A DNA stretch of 35,362 bases from Pseudomonas sp. CAN1 (GCF_030462585.1 NZ_JASMRU010000003.1:16709-52070), one strand, 5' to 3'; numbered from the stretch's first letter, positions 9,356 through 21,409 are shown. Notes: a model not told the origin generated them from the letters alone. Program-made: numbers and translations.

Positions 9356-10687
9356 ATGGCTAAGCAAGGTGCTCTCTCTGCGCTGAGCAACGGTGGTGGT
9401 TTGTCCGAGCTCTGGGCACGTCTGCGTTTCCTGTTCCTGGCGATCATCGTCTATCGGATCGGCGCGCATATCCCAGTCCCGGGCATCAACCCCGATCGCT
9501 TGGCGGCACTGTTCCGGCAGAACGAGGGGACCATTCTTAGCCTCTTCAACATGTTTTCCGGCGGCGCGCTGGAGCGCATGAGTATCTTTGCACTGGGGAT
9601 CATGCCGTACATCTCGGCATCGATCATCATGCAGCTCATGACCGCTATCAGCCCGCAGCTGGAGCAGTTGAAGAAAGAGGGTGAGTCTGGGCGTCGCAAG
9701 ATCAGCCAGTACACCCGCTACGCAACTCTCGTCCTGGCACTCGTCCAGGCCATTGGCATGTCCATTGGTCTGGGTAGCCAGGGCGTGGCCTTCTCCAACG
9801 ACTTCGGCTTCTACTTCGTGTCGGTCACCACCTTCGTGGCGGGTGCACTGTTCATGATGTGGCTGGGTGAGCAGATCACCGAGCGGGGTGTCGGCAACGG
9901 CATCTCCATGTTGATCTTCTCCGGTATCGTCGCAGGCCTGCCCCGAGCAATCGGTCAGTCCTTCGAGTCCGCGCGTCAAGGTGACATCAACATCTTCGCC
10001 CTGATCGCCATCGGCCTGCTGGCCGTGGCCATCATCGCGTTCGTGGTGTTCATCGAGCGTGGTCAGCGTCGTATCGCCGTGCATTACGCCAAGCGCCAGC
10101 AAGGTCGCAAGGTGTTTGCCGCCCAAACGAGCCATCTGCCGCTGAAAGTGAACATGGCGGGTGTAATCCCTGCGATCTTCGCCAGCAGCATCCTGCTGTT
10201 CCCGGCATCCCTGGGTGCCTGGTTCGGTCAGTCGGAAGGCCTGGGTTGGCTGCAGGACGTCGCGCAAGCGATCGCTCCTGGTCAGCCGCTGAACATTCTG
10301 CTGTTTAGTGCAGGGATCGTTTTCTTCTGCTTCTTCTACACAGCGCTGATGTTCAACCCGAAGGACGTGGCGGAAAACCTCAAGAAGTCCGGTGCATTTA
10401 TTCCGGGTATTCGTCCGGGCGAACAGTCGGCTCGCTACATTGATGGCGTTCTGACCCGTTTGACCATGTTCGGTGCCCTGTACATGACGGCTGTGTGCCT
10501 GCTGCCCCAGTTCCTGGTCGTAGCTGCCCACGTACCGTTCTACCTTGGCGGGACCTCGTTGCTGATCGTGGTCGTGGTTGTGATGGACTTTATGGCTCAA
10601 GTACAATCGCACCTCGTTTCGCACCAGTACGAATCCCTCATGAAGAAAGCCAACCTGAAGGGCTATGGCAGCGGTCTGCTGCGCTGA
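9356..10687 (+). CDS. secY: Preprotein translocase channel subunit SecY
   Basis: A 443-residue inner-membrane protein with ten predicted hydrophobic segments, the pore of the Sec translocon with SecE and SecG. The first helix region holds [18 protein letters not shown], and the plug and lateral-gate region holds [20 protein letters not shown]. The cytosolic loop [15 protein letters not shown] near residue 239 is the ribosome/SecA contact. It follows rplO without any gap, the classical spc position, and is followed by rpmJ after 24 bases. Confidence 0.98.
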   Translation: MAKQGALSALSNGGGLSELWARLRFLFLAIIVYRIGAHIPVPGINPDRLAALFRQNEGTILSLFNMFSGGALERMSIFALGIMPYISASIIMQLMTAISPQLEQLKKEGESGRRKISQYTRYATLVLALVQAIGMSIGLGSQGVAFSNDFGFYFVSVTTFVAGALFMMWLGEQITERGVGNGISMLIFSGIVAGLPRAIGQSFESARQGDINIFALIAIGLLAVAIIAFVVFIERGQRRIAVHYAKRQQGRKVFAAQTSHLPLKVNMAGVIPAIFASSILLFPASLGAWFGQSEGLGWLQDVAQAIAPGQPLNILLFSAGIVFFCFFYTALMFNPKDVAENLKKSGAFIPGIRPGEQSARYIDGVLTRLTMFGALYMTAVCLLPQFLVVAAHVPFYLGGTSLLIVVVVVMDFMAQVQSHLVSHQYESLMKKANLKGYGSGLLR

Positions 10688-10711
10688 CCCGTAAGGTTCG
10701 AGGAGTCACTG

Positions 10712-10828
10712 ATGAAAGTTCGTGCATCGGTTAAGAAGCTGTGCCGTAACTGCAAGATCGTCCGTCGCGAAGGCGTCGTTCGTGTGATCTGCAGCTCGGA
10801 GCCGCGTCACAAGCAGCGCCAAGGCTGA
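10712..10828 (+). CDS. rpmJ: 50S ribosomal protein L36, zinc-binding form
   Basis: A 38-residue L36. It carries the zinc ligands Cys11, Cys14, Cys27 and His33 (CRNC, then CSSEPRH), so it is the zinc-containing form. Many bacteria keep a zinc-free paralogue elsewhere for zinc limitation; none is in this window. ATG at 10712 follows GAGGAGTCACTG, and TGA is at 10826-10828. Last gene of the spc group, followed by a strong terminator. Confidence 0.97.
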   Translation: MKVRASVKKLCRNCKIVRREGVVRVICSSEPRHKQRQG

Positions 10829-10846
10829 GTGTGAACCACGCGTTAT

Positions 10847-10874
10847 AACCCGGCAGCTAGTGTGCTGCCGGGTT
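10847..10874 (+). terminator. Rho-independent terminator after rpmJ
   Basis: An 11-bp perfect stem (10847-10857 with 10864-10874) with a 6-base loop precedes a T-rich run (10875-10888). It ends the spc group. The last two bases of the stem are also the first two of the -35 box of the next promoter. Confidence 0.85.
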
Positions 10875-10901
10875 GATTATTTGTTTTTACAGCGCTAATA
10901 T
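10873..10901 (+). promoter_or_regulatory. Promoter of the alpha operon
   Basis: TTGATT at 10873-10878 and TAATAT at 10896-10901 are 17 bases apart, giving a reasonable sigma-70 promoter. Transcription would start near 10908, about 50 nt before the rpsM ATG. The -35 box overlaps the terminator of rpmJ. The E. coli alpha leader contains the S4-binding pseudoknot; I could not establish one in this short leader. Confidence 0.6.
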
Positions 10902-10958
10902 CCGCGCCCTTTCTTGGCTCCCTGGGCGCCGGGTAGCTGTCAATTGGAGTTTTTCTGA

Positions 10959-11315
10959 ATGGCCCGTATTGCAGGCGTAAACATTCCGGATAACAAGCAC
11001 ACTGTTATCTCGCTGACCTACATCTATGGTGTTGGTCGCACTACCGCACAGAGCATCTGTGCAGCCACCGGCATCAGCCCGGCTGTAAAGATCAAAGAGC
11101 TGAGCGAAGAGCAGATTGATTCGCTGCGTACCGAGGTGGCCAAGCTGACCACCGAAGGTGACCTGCGTCGCGAAATCAACATGAACATCAAGCGTCTGAT
11201 GGACCTCGGTTGCTACCGCGGTCTGCGTCATCGTCGTGGTCTGCCGGTTCGCGGTCAGCGCACCAAGACCAACGCGCGCACCCGTAAGGGCCCGCGTAAG
11301 CCGATCCGCAAGTAA
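10959..11315 (+). CDS. rpsM: 30S ribosomal protein S13
   Basis: A 118-residue S13 of the 30S head that contacts P-site tRNA and forms bridges to L5. [20 protein letters not shown] (helix-two-turn-helix region) and the basic C-terminal tail [20 protein letters not shown] are typical. Ribosome binding site TTGGAG. First gene of the alpha operon, behind its own promoter. Confidence 0.98.
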   Translation: MARIAGVNIPDNKHTVISLTYIYGVGRTTAQSICAATGISPAVKIKELSEEQIDSLRTEVAKLTTEGDLRREINMNIKRLMDLGCYRGLRHRRGLPVRGQRTKTNARTRKGPRKPIRK

Positions 11316-11333
11316 TCGCTTAGGAATCTAGTC

Positions 11334-11723
11334 ATGGCAAAACCTGCTGCTCGTCCTCGCAAGAAAGTCAAAAAGACGGTGGTCGACGGGATCGCGCATA
11401 TCCACGCGTCCTTCAACAACACCATCGTTACCATCACTGATCGTCAGGGCAACGCTCTGTCCTGGGCTACCTCCGGTGGTTCGGGCTTCCGCGGCTCGCG
11501 TAAGAGCACCCCGTTCGCTGCCCAGGTAGCGGCCGAGCGTGCCGGCCAGGCTGCTCTGGAATACGGTCTGAAGAACCTTGACGTAAACGTCAAAGGCCCG
11601 GGCCCGGGTCGCGAGTCGGCTGTTCGTGCGCTGAATGCCTGCGGTTACAAGATCGCCAGCATCACCGACGTAACCCCGATCCCGCATAACGGCTGCCGTC
11701 CGCCGAAAAAGCGTCGCGTGTAA
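11334..11723 (+). CDS. rpsK: 30S ribosomal protein S11
   Basis: A 129-residue S11 on the 30S platform, near the mRNA exit and Shine-Dalgarno helix. The segment [19 protein letters not shown] and the C-terminal signature [17 protein letters not shown] are characteristic. It lies 18 bases after rpsM and 16 before rpsD. Confidence 0.98.
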   Translation: MAKPAARPRKKVKKTVVDGIAHIHASFNNTIVTITDRQGNALSWATSGGSGFRGSRKSTPFAAQVAAERAGQAALEYGLKNLDVNVKGPGPGRESAVRALNACGYKIASITDVTPIPHNGCRPPKKRRV

Positions 11724-11739
11724 TAGGAGACAGTGAGAA

Positions 11740-12360
11740 ATGGCTCGTTACATTGGTCCCAAGTGCAAACTGTCCCGCCGCGAAGGCACTGACCTCTTCC
11801 TGAAGAGCGGCGTTCGTGCCCTCGACTCGAAGTGCAAGGCAGAACAAGTTCCCGGCCAGCATGGTCAGCGTCGTGGTCGCCTGTCCGACTACGGTCTGCA
11901 GCTGCGCGAGAAACAAAAAGTTCGCCGCATCTACGGCGTTCTGGAACGTCAATTCCGTGGCTACTATCAGGAAGCGTCCCGCCGCAAGGGCTCCACAGGT
12001 GAAAACCTGCTGCAGCTGCTTGAGTGCCGTCTGGACAACGTCGTCTACCGTATGGGCTTCGGTTCCACTCGTTCCGAATCCCGTCAGCTGGTGTCCCACA
12101 AGACCATCAGCGTCAACGGTCAGACCGTAAACGTACCGTCCTACCAGGTCAAAGCTGGTGATGTGGTTGCTGTTCGCGAGAAATCGAAGAACCAGCTGCG
12201 TATCGCCCAAGCTCTGGACCTGTGCGCCCAGCGCGGTCGCGTTGAGTGGGTCGACGTGGACACCGACAAGAAAGCTGGCACCTTCAAAAGTGTCCCGGCT
12301 CGTGCCGATCTGTCCGCCGACATCAACGAAAACCTGATTGTCGAGCTCTACTCCAAGTAA
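11740..12360 (+). CDS. rpsD: 30S ribosomal protein S4
   Basis: A 206-residue S4, one of the two proteins that initiate 16S rRNA assembly. In E. coli it is also the alpha-operon repressor. The N-terminal [20 protein letters not shown] is of the zinc-free proteobacterial type. The S4 RNA-binding domain occupies roughly residues 95-160 ([20 protein letters not shown], then [18 protein letters not shown]). Ribosome binding site TAGGAGACAGTGAGAA. rpoA follows after 22 bases. Confidence 0.98.
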   Translation: MARYIGPKCKLSRREGTDLFLKSGVRALDSKCKAEQVPGQHGQRRGRLSDYGLQLREKQKVRRIYGVLERQFRGYYQEASRRKGSTGENLLQLLECRLDNVVYRMGFGSTRSESRQLVSHKTISVNGQTVNVPSYQVKAGDVVAVREKSKNQLRIAQALDLCAQRGRVEWVDVDTDKKAGTFKSVPARADLSADINENLIVELYSK

Positions 12361-12382
12361 GGGCTAGAAAATAGGTGCATCC

Positions 12383-13384
12383 ATGCAGAGTTCGGTAAAT
12401 GAGTTCCTGACCCCCCGCCACATCGATGTGCAGGTGGTCAGCCAAACCCGCGCCAAGATCACCCTCGAGCCCCTCGAGCGTGGTTTCGGCCATACCCTGG
12501 GCAACGCGCTGCGTCGCATCCTGTTGTCCTCCATGCCCGGCTGCGCAGTAGTCGAGGCCGAGATCGACGGCGTACTCCACGAGTACTCCGCCATCGAAGG
12601 TGTACAGGAAGACGTCATCGAGATCCTGCTCAACCTGAAAGGCCTGGCTATCAAGCTGCACGGTCGTGACGAAGTGACGCTGACCCTGGCGAAAAAGGGC
12701 TCGGGTGTGGTGACCGCTGCCGATATTCAGCTGGATCATGATGTCGAGATCGTCAACGGTGACCATGTTATCGCCCACCTGGCCGATAACGGCGCGCTGA
12801 ACATGAAGCTGAAAGTCGCTCGTGGCCGTGGCTACGAGCCGGCTGATGCCCGCTCGAGCGATGAAGACGAAAGCCGTAGCATTGGCCGTCTTCAGCTCGA
12901 TGCCTCGTTCAGCCCCGTACGTCGTGTTGCCTACGTGGTCGAGAACGCCCGTGTCGAACAGCGTACCAACCTGGACAAGCTGGTCCTCGATCTGGAAACC
13001 AACGGCACCCTGGACCCTGAAGAGGCTATTCGTCGCGCCGCTACCATCCTGCAACAGCAGCTGGCAGCGTTCGTGGACCTCAAAGGCGACAGCGAGCCTG
13101 TTGTTGAAGAGCAGGAAGACGAGATCGATCCGATCCTGCTGCGTCCGGTCGATGACCTTGAGCTGACCGTCCGTTCGGCCAACTGCCTGAAGGCAGAGAA
13201 CATCTACTACATCGGTGACCTGATTCAGCGCACCGAAGTAGAGCTGCTCAAAACGCCGAACCTGGGTAAGAAGTCCCTGACCGAAATCAAGGACGTTCTG
13301 GCCTCTCGCGGTCTGTCCCTCGGTATGCGCCTCGACAACTGGCCGCCGGCAAGTCTCAAGAAAGACGACAAGGCTACTGCCTGA
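12383..13384 (+). CDS. rpoA: RNA polymerase alpha subunit
   Basis: A 333-residue RNA polymerase alpha subunit. The N-terminal dimerisation and beta/beta'-binding domain spans about residues 1-235 ([20 protein letters not shown] and [16 protein letters not shown]). An acidic linker ([14 protein letters not shown]) leads to the C-terminal domain that binds UP elements and activators ([20 protein letters not shown], then [13 protein letters not shown]). Located between rpsD and rplQ as in other gammaproteobacteria. The upstream GGGCTAGAAAATAGGTGC offers only a weak ribosome binding site. Confidence 0.99.
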   Translation: MQSSVNEFLTPRHIDVQVVSQTRAKITLEPLERGFGHTLGNALRRILLSSMPGCAVVEAEIDGVLHEYSAIEGVQEDVIEILLNLKGLAIKLHGRDEVTLTLAKKGSGVVTAADIQLDHDVEIVNGDHVIAHLADNGALNMKLKVARGRGYEPADARSSDEDESRSIGRLQLDASFSPVRRVAYVVENARVEQRTNLDKLVLDLETNGTLDPEEAIRRAATILQQQLAAFVDLKGDSEPVVEEQEDEIDPILLRPVDDLELTVRSANCLKAENIYYIGDLIQRTEVELLKTPNLGKKSLTEIKDVLASRGLSLGMRLDNWPPASLKKDDKATA

Positions 13385-13427
13385 TCGTCGTAGCTACCGA
13401 ACGTAAAGTTTGGAAAGGAATTGAACC

Positions 13428-13817
13428 ATGCGCCATCGTAAAAGTGGTCGTCACCTGAGCCGCACCAGCGCGCACCGCAAGGCTATGTTCCAGAACATGG
13501 CTGTGTCGCTCTTCGAACACGAACTGATCAAAACCACCCTGCCCAAGGCCAAGGAACTGCGTCGCGTTGCCGAGCCGCTGATCACCCTGGCTAAAGTGGA
13601 TAGCGTTGCCAACCGTCGTCTCGCTTTCGACCGTACCCGTTCGAAAGAAGCCGTAGGCAAGCTGTTCAACGAACTGGGCAAGCGCTACGCCAACCGTCCG
13701 GGCGGCTACCTGCGCATCCTGAAGTGCGGCTTCCGTGCCGGCGACAATGCCCCCATGGCATACGTCGAACTGATTGACCGCGCTGTTGGCGGCCAAGCAG
13801 TAGAAGCTGCAGAGTAA
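13428..13817 (+). CDS. rplQ: 50S ribosomal protein L17
   Basis: A 129-residue L17 near the tunnel exit. [20 protein letters not shown] and [20 protein letters not shown] are characteristic. It is the last gene of the alpha operon, 43 bases after rpoA, with AAAGGAATTGAACC as ribosome binding site. A strong terminator follows 21 bases after its stop. Confidence 0.98.
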   Translation: MRHRKSGRHLSRTSAHRKAMFQNMAVSLFEHELIKTTLPKAKELRRVAEPLITLAKVDSVANRRLAFDRTRSKEAVGKLFNELGKRYANRPGGYLRILKCGFRAGDNAPMAYVELIDRAVGGQAVEAAE

Positions 13818-13838
13818 GGTTTACCCCTTACTTATAAG

Positions 13839-13864
13839 AAACCGGGCCTTGTGCCCGGTTTTTT
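13839..13864 (+). terminator. Rho-independent terminator of the alpha operon
   Basis: A 9-bp perfect stem (13839-13847 with 13853-13861) with a 5-base loop runs into a T tract to 13864. Confidence 0.92.
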
Positions 13865-13892
13865 ATCGCCTATTGAAAAGTTTTTCTCTATC

Positions 13893-13922
13893 GATCAGCC
13901 CGAATCAATTAATTGGCTGATC
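13893..13922. promoter_or_regulatory. Inverted repeat upstream of katA (candidate operator)
   Basis: GATCAGCC (13893-13900) and GGCTGATC (13915-13922) are perfect 8-base arms around an AT-rich 14-base centre that itself contains AATTAATT. It sits 172 bases before the katA start, in the only substantial gap between the ribosomal block and katA. There is no T tract, so it is not a terminator. A regulator site is inferred; no known box (OxyR, Anr) was matched. Confidence 0.4.
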
Positions 13923-14093
13923 CATGCCCTTGTCACCGATCCTTAACGACGTCGACTTCTACTGCTTGCTGAGCTGGATCAACAGCCACCAAGCCGATGG
14001 AGGCGCTTAATTGTCCGATTGGGATGTCGGGCCGCGCTCACCGCCATGGTGATCCGCCGGCCTTCGAACACCCCGCCGTTGAGGAGAGTAACG

Positions 14094-15542
14094 ATGAGCG
14101 ACAACACCCGCCTGACGACCGCTGCCGGAGCGCCGGTCGCCGATAACCAGAACGTCCAGACCGCCGGCCCGCGGGGCCCGATGCTGCTGCAGGACGTCTG
14201 GTTTCTGGAGAAACTGGCGCACTTCGATCGCGAAGTGATTCCTGAGCGCCGCATGCATGCCAAAGGCTCCGCCGCCTACGGCACCTTCACCGTCACCCAC
14301 GACATCACCCGGTACAGCCGCGCCAAGCTGTTCTCCGAGGTCGGCAAGCAGACCCCGCTGTTCTTGCGCTTCTCCACCGTGGCTGGCGAGCGCGGTGCGG
14401 CGGATGCCGAGCGCGATATCCGCGGCTTCGCCATGAAGTTCTACACCGAGGAAGGCAACTGGGACCTGGTGGGCAACAACACCCCGGTCTTCTACTTCCG
14501 TGACCCGTTGAAATTCCCCGACCTGAACCACGTGGTGAAACGCGATCCGCGCACCAACCTGCGCAACGCCACGCTGAAGTGGGACTTCTTCTCGCACCTG
14601 CCAGAAGCGCTGCACCAGCTGACCATCGACTTCGGCGACCGAGGCCTGCCGCGCAGCTACCGTCACGTGCATGGCTTCGGTAGCCATACCTTCAGCTTCA
14701 TCAACTCCGGCAACGAGCGCTTCTGGGTCAAGTTCCACTTCAAGACTCAGCAGGGCATCGAGAACCTGAGCAACGAAGAAGCTGCCAAGCTGGTCGGTGC
14801 CGACCGCGAAAGCTCGCAGCGTGACCTCTACGACGCCATCGAGCGCGGTGATTTCCCGCGCTGGAAGATGTACGTGCAGGTGATGCCGGAGAAGGAAGCG
14901 GCGACCTACCGCTTCAATCCGTTCGACCTGACCAAGGTCTGGCCGCACGGCGACTACCCGCTGATCGAAGTGGGCTACTTCGAGCTCAACCGTAATCCGG
15001 CGAACTACTTCGCCGAGGTCGAGCAGTCCGCCTTCAGCCCGGCGAACATCGTCCCCGGTATTGGCTTCTCGCCGGACAAGATGCTCCAGGGCCGCCTGTT
15101 CTCCTACGGCGACGCGCACCGCTACCGCCTGGGCGTGAACCACCACCAGATCCCGGTGAACGCCGCGCGCAACAACCCGCGCATCTACCACCGCGACGGC
15201 GCCATGCGGGTGGACGGCAACAACGGCGACATGACCGTCACCTACGAACCGAACAGCTTCAACCAGTGGCAGGAGCAGCCGGATTACTCCGAGCCGCCGC
15301 TGACCCTGGAAGGCAGCGCGGATCACTGGAACCACCGCGTCGACGGCGACTACTTCAGCCAGCCCGCCGCGCTGTTCCGCCTGTTCGACGAAGCCCAGCG
15401 CCAGCGTCTGTACGAGAACATCGCCGGTGACATGGCGGGCGTGCCTGAAAGCATCCAGCGTCGCCAACTCGGCCTGTTCCTGCAGATCGACCCGGCCTAC
15501 GGCGAAGGCGTCGCCAAGGCGCTGGGTCTGAAGCTCGACTAA
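14094..15542 (+). CDS. katA: Monofunctional haem catalase, KatA type
   Basis: A 482-residue cytoplasmic catalase that disproportionates hydrogen peroxide. The length equals that of P. aeruginosa KatA, and the opening [20 protein letters not shown] is closely similar to it. Catalytic His55 (in RRMHAKGS) and Asn128 (GNNTPVFYF) are present. The proximal haem ligand Tyr338 lies in [14 protein letters not shown]. It belongs to the small-subunit (clade 3) group. The start at 14094 is supported by GAGGAG eight bases upstream; a longer in-frame reading from 14019 lacks family similarity. It lies between the alpha operon and a ferritin gene, linking peroxide defence and iron storage, and has its own terminator. 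Confidence 0.97.
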   Translation: MSDNTRLTTAAGAPVADNQNVQTAGPRGPMLLQDVWFLEKLAHFDREVIPERRMHAKGSAAYGTFTVTHDITRYSRAKLFSEVGKQTPLFLRFSTVAGERGAADAERDIRGFAMKFYTEEGNWDLVGNNTPVFYFRDPLKFPDLNHVVKRDPRTNLRNATLKWDFFSHLPEALHQLTIDFGDRGLPRSYRHVHGFGSHTFSFINSGNERFWVKFHFKTQQGIENLSNEEAAKLVGADRESSQRDLYDAIERGDFPRWKMYVQVMPEKEAATYRFNPFDLTKVWPHGDYPLIEVGYFELNRNPANYFAEVEQSAFSPANIVPGIGFSPDKMLQGRLFSYGDAHRYRLGVNHHQIPVNAARNNPRIYHRDGAMRVDGNNGDMTVTYEPNSFNQWQEQPDYSEPPLTLEGSADHWNHRVDGDYFSQPAALFRLFDEAQRQRLYENIAGDMAGVPESIQRRQLGLFLQIDPAYGEGVAKALGLKLD

Positions 15543-15561
15543 GCTCAAAACGCACCACCAG

Positions 15562-15587
15562 CCGCCCTCTTCGGAGGGCGGTTGTGT
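15562..15587 (+). terminator. Rho-independent terminator of katA
   Basis: An 8-bp GC-rich stem (15562-15569 with 15574-15581) closes on TTCG and is followed by TTGTGTTT. Confidence 0.8.
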
Positions 15588-15667
15588 TTCCGGTGCTTGA
15601 CCTCGGTCATGGCCAGTCGCGACCATAGCGCCGTTTAATTCGCTGTCACGTCCCAGGGAGAAGGCTG

Positions 15668-16132
15668 ATGCAAGGCCACGCCGAGGTTATCGATTATCTC
15701 AACACGCTGCTGACCGGTGAGCTGGCCGCTCGCGACCAGTACTTCATCCACTCGCGCATGTACGAGGACTGGGGCTTCACCAAGCTCTACGAGCGCCTCA
15801 ACCATGAAATGGAAGAGGAAACCCAGCACGCCGACGCACTGCTGCGCCGCATCCTGCTGCTCGAAGGCACCCCGCGCATGCGCCCGGACGACATCCACCC
15901 GGGCAAGACCGTGCCGGAGATGCTGGAAGCCGACCTGAAGCTGGAGCGCCACGTACGCGCCGCCCTGGCCAAGGGCATCGCCCTGTGCGAGAAGCACAAG
16001 GACTTCGTCACCCGCGACATCCTGCGCGTGCAGCTGACCGATACCGAGGAAGACCACGCGTACTGGCTGGAGCAGCAGCTCGGTCTGATCCAGAAGATGG
16101 GCCTGGAGAACTATCTGCAATCGCAGATCTGA
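15668..16132 (+). CDS. ftnA: Bacterial ferritin (FtnA type, formerly annotated BfrA)
   Basis: A 154-residue four-helix ferritin subunit expected to form a 24-mer iron storage cage. The di-iron ferroxidase ligands are visible: Glu18, Glu51 and His54 (EEETQHAD), Glu93 (DLKLERH), Glu127 and His130 (TEEDH). In bacterioferritins the haem is held by Met52 at the subunit interface. Here that position is Thr52, so haem binding is not expected. This agrees with published work renaming the P. aeruginosa homologue beside katA from BfrA to FtnA. Ribosome binding site AGGGAGAAGGCTG. A strong terminator follows. Confidence 0.93.
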   Translation: MQGHAEVIDYLNTLLTGELAARDQYFIHSRMYEDWGFTKLYERLNHEMEEETQHADALLRRILLLEGTPRMRPDDIHPGKTVPEMLEADLKLERHVRAALAKGIALCEKHKDFVTRDILRVQLTDTEEDHAYWLEQQLGLIQKMGLENYLQSQI

Positions 16133-16151
16133 TCCATAGCTCCGCTTCGTC

Positions 16152-16190
16152 AAAGCCCCCGGCGCTCGTGCTCCGGGGGCTTTTGCTTTT
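16152..16190 (+). terminator. Rho-independent terminator of ftnA
   Basis: An 11-bp perfect stem (16152-16162 with 16173-16183) is followed by a T-rich tail to 16190. Confidence 0.9.
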
Positions 16191-16286
16191 TGTAGGAGGG
16201 AGGGGGACGCCCAGTCCTTGCTCGCGAACAGAGTTATCCGGTAACTCCAGCTTGGAGCTGTTCGCGAGCAAGCTCGCTCCTACGAA
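16191..16286. repeat. Composite REP/BIME-like palindrome between convergent genes
   Basis: Two REP-type units lie head to head. A perfect 15-bp stem joins 16217-16231 to 16258-16272, and the outer TGTAGGAG (16191-16198) pairs with 16277-16284 except for one base. The interior holds two small hairpins sharing CTC: 16231-16236 with 16242-16247, and 16245-16249 with 16253-16257. The right unit (16258-16286) recurs exactly, 29 of 29 bases, at 21820-21848. The left unit has extra bases between TGTAGGAG and the stem. It sits between two terminators of convergent genes, a usual place for REP elements. Confidence 0.85.
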
Positions 16287-16294
16287 GAGCCCAC

Positions 16295-16335
16295 AAAAAA
16301 GCCCCTGCGCCGGTGTGGGCAGCAGGGGCTTTTTT
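16295..16335. terminator. Bidirectional terminator between ftnA and uvrA
   Basis: A 14-bp perfect stem (16295-16308 with 16322-16335) begins with six A and ends with six T, so it works in either direction. It mainly serves uvrA, whose stop codon is 15 bases away on the minus strand. Confidence 0.92.
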
Positions 16336-16349
16336 CATACCGGTACGGA

Positions 16350-19184
<2,835 letters not shown>

Positions 19185-19215
19185 TGCGGCCTCGCATGGC
19201 GGGCGAAAACTATCG

Positions 19216-19245
19216 ATTATACGGGGCGTTTCCGGCACGCGGCAA
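19216..19245 (-). promoter_or_regulatory. Promoter of uvrA
   Basis: On the minus strand TTGCCG (19245-19240) and a perfect TATAAT (19221-19216) are 18 bases apart. Transcription would start near 19209, about 25 nt before the GTG at 19184. This supports the shorter uvrA reading. Confidence 0.65.
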
Positions 19246-19397
19246 AGTAGCGCGTGTGTGCCCTTGGACCGTTGGGCTGGTAGAATGCGCGGCTATTTTT
19301 CGGCGTTGGCGACAACCGGCCCTGCAAGGCCCGGATGGCGCGATGCCACGGGGGCAATCCAGCGCATTCCCGTTATTCGTCTTTTCATGAGGGGCCT

Positions 19398-20786
19398 ATG
19401 CACGATTCCCACACTGAGCGCATGAGTGGCACCGAAACCCGCGCGGCCGCTGGCCTGTCCCTGGTCTTCGCATTCCGCATGCTCGGCATGTTCATGGTCC
19501 TGCCGGTGCTCGCCACCTACGGCCAGGACCTGGCCGGCGCCACCCCGGCACTGATCGGCCTGGCCATCGGTGCCTACGGCCTGACCCAGGCTATCCTGCA
19601 GATTCCGCTGGGCACCCTGTCCGACCGCATCGGCCGCCGGCCGATCATCGTCGTCGGCCTGCTGGTGTTCGCCGCCGGTGCCGCGCTGGCGGCCAACGCC
19701 GACTCCATCTGGGGCATCATCGCCGGCCGCGTCCTGCAGGGCGCCGGGGCGATCTCCGCGGCGGTGATGGCGATGCTTTCCGACCTCACCCGCGAGCAGC
19801 ACCGCACCAAGGCCATGGCCATGATTGGCATGAGCATTGGTGTGTCCTTCGCGGTAGCGATGGTCGCAGGGCCGGTGCTGACCCACTGGTTCGGCCTGCA
19901 CGGGCTGTTCTGGTTCACCGCCGGCATGGCCCTGGTGGGCATGCTGATCATCCTGTTCTTCGTGCCGACGCCCGACCACCGCATGCAGCATCGCGAATCC
20001 AGCGTCGCCAAGCAGTCGCTGCTGCCGACCCTGAAGAACGGCGAGCTGCTGCGCCTGGATGCCGGCATCCTGGTGCTCCACGCGATCCTCATGGCCAGCT
20101 TCGTCGCCCTGCCGCTGGCACTGGTGGAGCGCGCCGGGCTGCCCAAGGAAGAACACTGGTGGGTCTACCTGACCGCACTGCTGGTGGGCTTCTTCGGCAT
20201 GGTTCCGTTCATCATCTACGCCGAGAAGAAGCGTCAGATGAAGCGCGTGCTGACCGGCGCCGTGGCGACCCTGATGCTCTGCGAACTGTTCTTCTGGGAG
20301 TTCGGCAACAGCCTCAAGGAACTGGTGTTCGGCATCATCGTCTACTTCACCGCGTTCAACCTGCTGGAGGCCTCGCTGCCTTCGCTGGTGAGCAAGGTTT
20401 CGCCGGCCGGCGGCAAGGGCACGGCGATGGGCGTGTACTCCACCAGCCAGTTCCTCGGCGCCGCCGTAGGCGGCATCCTGGGCGGCTGGATGTTCCAGCA
20501 CGGCGGGCTCGACGGGGTGTTCATCGGCTGCGCGGTGCTGGCTGCCATCTGGCTGGCGATTGCTGTTACCATGCGCGAACCGCCTTATGTAACAAGTATT
20601 CGCCTGCCTCTGTCCGATGAGGCGCTGCGCGATGCTTCGTTGGTTGAGCGTTTCAAGGCATTGCCCGGTGTGAGCGATGTGATGGTGGTCGCTGAAGAAG
20701 CGGCCGCTTATGTCAAAGTGGATTCCCAACAAGTTGATCGCACGTCCCTCGAGCGCCTCGCCGGCGCCGAGCAGGCGACGTGCTGA
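19398..20786 (+). CDS. MFS transporter with C-terminal YAM-like domain (YajR-like)
   Basis: A 462-residue major facilitator with 12 predicted membrane helices. The motif-A loop [12 protein letters not shown] lies between helices 2 and 3, and the opening [20 protein letters not shown] is shared with YajR. After the last helix a soluble tail of about 65 residues follows (roughly 397-462, including [20 protein letters not shown]). This fits the ferredoxin-like YAM domain of E. coli YajR. Substrate is unknown; drug or metabolite efflux is usual for the family. The ATG at 19398 is preferred because GAGGGG precedes it; an upstream in-frame ATG (19335) lacks support. It is divergent from uvrA and 18 bases before ssb, so it may be co-transcribed with ssb. 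Confidence 0.9.
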   Translation: MHDSHTERMSGTETRAAAGLSLVFAFRMLGMFMVLPVLATYGQDLAGATPALIGLAIGAYGLTQAILQIPLGTLSDRIGRRPIIVVGLLVFAAGAALAANADSIWGIIAGRVLQGAGAISAAVMAMLSDLTREQHRTKAMAMIGMSIGVSFAVAMVAGPVLTHWFGLHGLFWFTAGMALVGMLIILFFVPTPDHRMQHRESSVAKQSLLPTLKNGELLRLDAGILVLHAILMASFVALPLALVERAGLPKEEHWWVYLTALLVGFFGMVPFIIYAEKKRQMKRVLTGAVATLMLCELFFWEFGNSLKELVFGIIVYFTAFNLLEASLPSLVSKVSPAGGKGTAMGVYSTSQFLGAAVGGILGGWMFQHGGLDGVFIGCAVLAAIWLAIAVTMREPPYVTSIRLPLSDEALRDASLVERFKALPGVSDVMVVAEEAAAYVKVDSQQVDRTSLERLAGAEQATC

Positions 20787-20804
20787 AGCCTTTAGGAGAG
20801 CGTC

Positions 20805-21305
20805 ATGGCCCGTGGGGTTAACAAAGTCATTCTGGTCGGTAACGTTGGTGGCGATCCGGAAACCCGCTACATGCCCAACGGCAACGCGGTGACCAACGTC
20901 ACCCTGGCCACCAGCGAGAGCTGGAAGGACAAGCAGACCGGCCAGCAGCAGGAGCGTACCGAGTGGCACCGCGTGGTGTTCTTCGGTCGCCTGGCGGAAA
21001 TCGTCGCCGAGTACGTGCGCAAGGGTTCGCAGATCTACGTCGAAGGCAGCCTGCGCACCCGCAAGTGGCAGGGTCAGGACGGCCAGGACAAGTACACCAC
21101 CGAAATCGTGGTCGACATCAACGGCAACATGCAGCTGCTGGGCGGCCGTCCGGGCGCCGGTGGTGACGACGCCCCGCGCGCTCCCCGCGAGCCGCAGCAG
21201 CAGCGTCCGCAGCAGGCCCAGCGTCCTGCGCCGCAGCAGCAGTCCCAGCCCGCGCCGCAACCGGCTCCGGACTACGACAGCTTCGACGACGATATCCCGT
21301 TCTAA
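20805..21305 (+). CDS. ssb: Single-stranded DNA-binding protein
   Basis: A 166-residue SSB. The OB-fold occupies about residues 1-112 ([20 protein letters not shown], then [20 protein letters not shown]). A glutamine- and proline-rich linker follows. The acidic tip DDDIPF at the extreme C-terminus recruits replication and repair partners. It protects single-stranded DNA during replication, recombination and repair. Ribosome binding site TTTAGGAGAGCGTC. Its position close to uvrA with an intervening MFS gene matches the order I know from P. aeruginosa. Confidence 0.98.
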   Translation: MARGVNKVILVGNVGGDPETRYMPNGNAVTNVTLATSESWKDKQTGQQQERTEWHRVVFFGRLAEIVAEYVRKGSQIYVEGSLRTRKWQGQDGQDKYTTEIVVDINGNMQLLGGRPGAGGDDAPRAPREPQQQRPQQAQRPAPQQQSQPAPQPAPDYDSFDDDIPF

Positions 21306-21326
21306 GCCGAACGGATCGTCACCAAG

Positions 21327-21357
21327 AGCGCAGCCTTCGAGCTGCGCTTTTGCGTTT
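21327..21357 (+). terminator. Rho-independent terminator of ssb
   Basis: An 8-bp perfect stem (21327-21334 with 21341-21348) with a 6-base loop is followed by TTTGCGTTT. Confidence 0.82.
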
Positions 21358-21409
21358 CTGGGACGCTCGTTTTGGCGAATGCCGGTAAAAGTCTTTATCG
21401 AAAGCGAGT

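Noticed and set aside
8735-10624. Long open frame (629 codons) on the minus strand opposite rpmD-rplO-secY
   Set aside because: It mirrors strongly conserved plus-strand genes, has biased low-complexity composition from codon usage, and lacks any recognisable domain.
13865-13900. Possible OxyR site before katA
   Set aside because: Two CTAT tetranucleotides occur at 13870 and 13888 but their 18-base spacing does not fit the 22-base OxyR pattern, and the ATAG partners are missing.
14007-15626. Open frame of 539 codons on the minus strand opposite katA
   Set aside because: It covers katA exactly in antisense and also crosses the katA terminator; no domain is recognisable.
19264-19286. Promoter TTGGAC/TAGAAT for the MFS gene
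   Set aside because: The spacing is only 11 bases, too short for a sigma-70 promoter; TAGAAT alone is not enough.
19185-19397. LexA box between uvrA and the MFS gene
   Set aside because: No CTG-N10-CAG palindrome is present in this interval.
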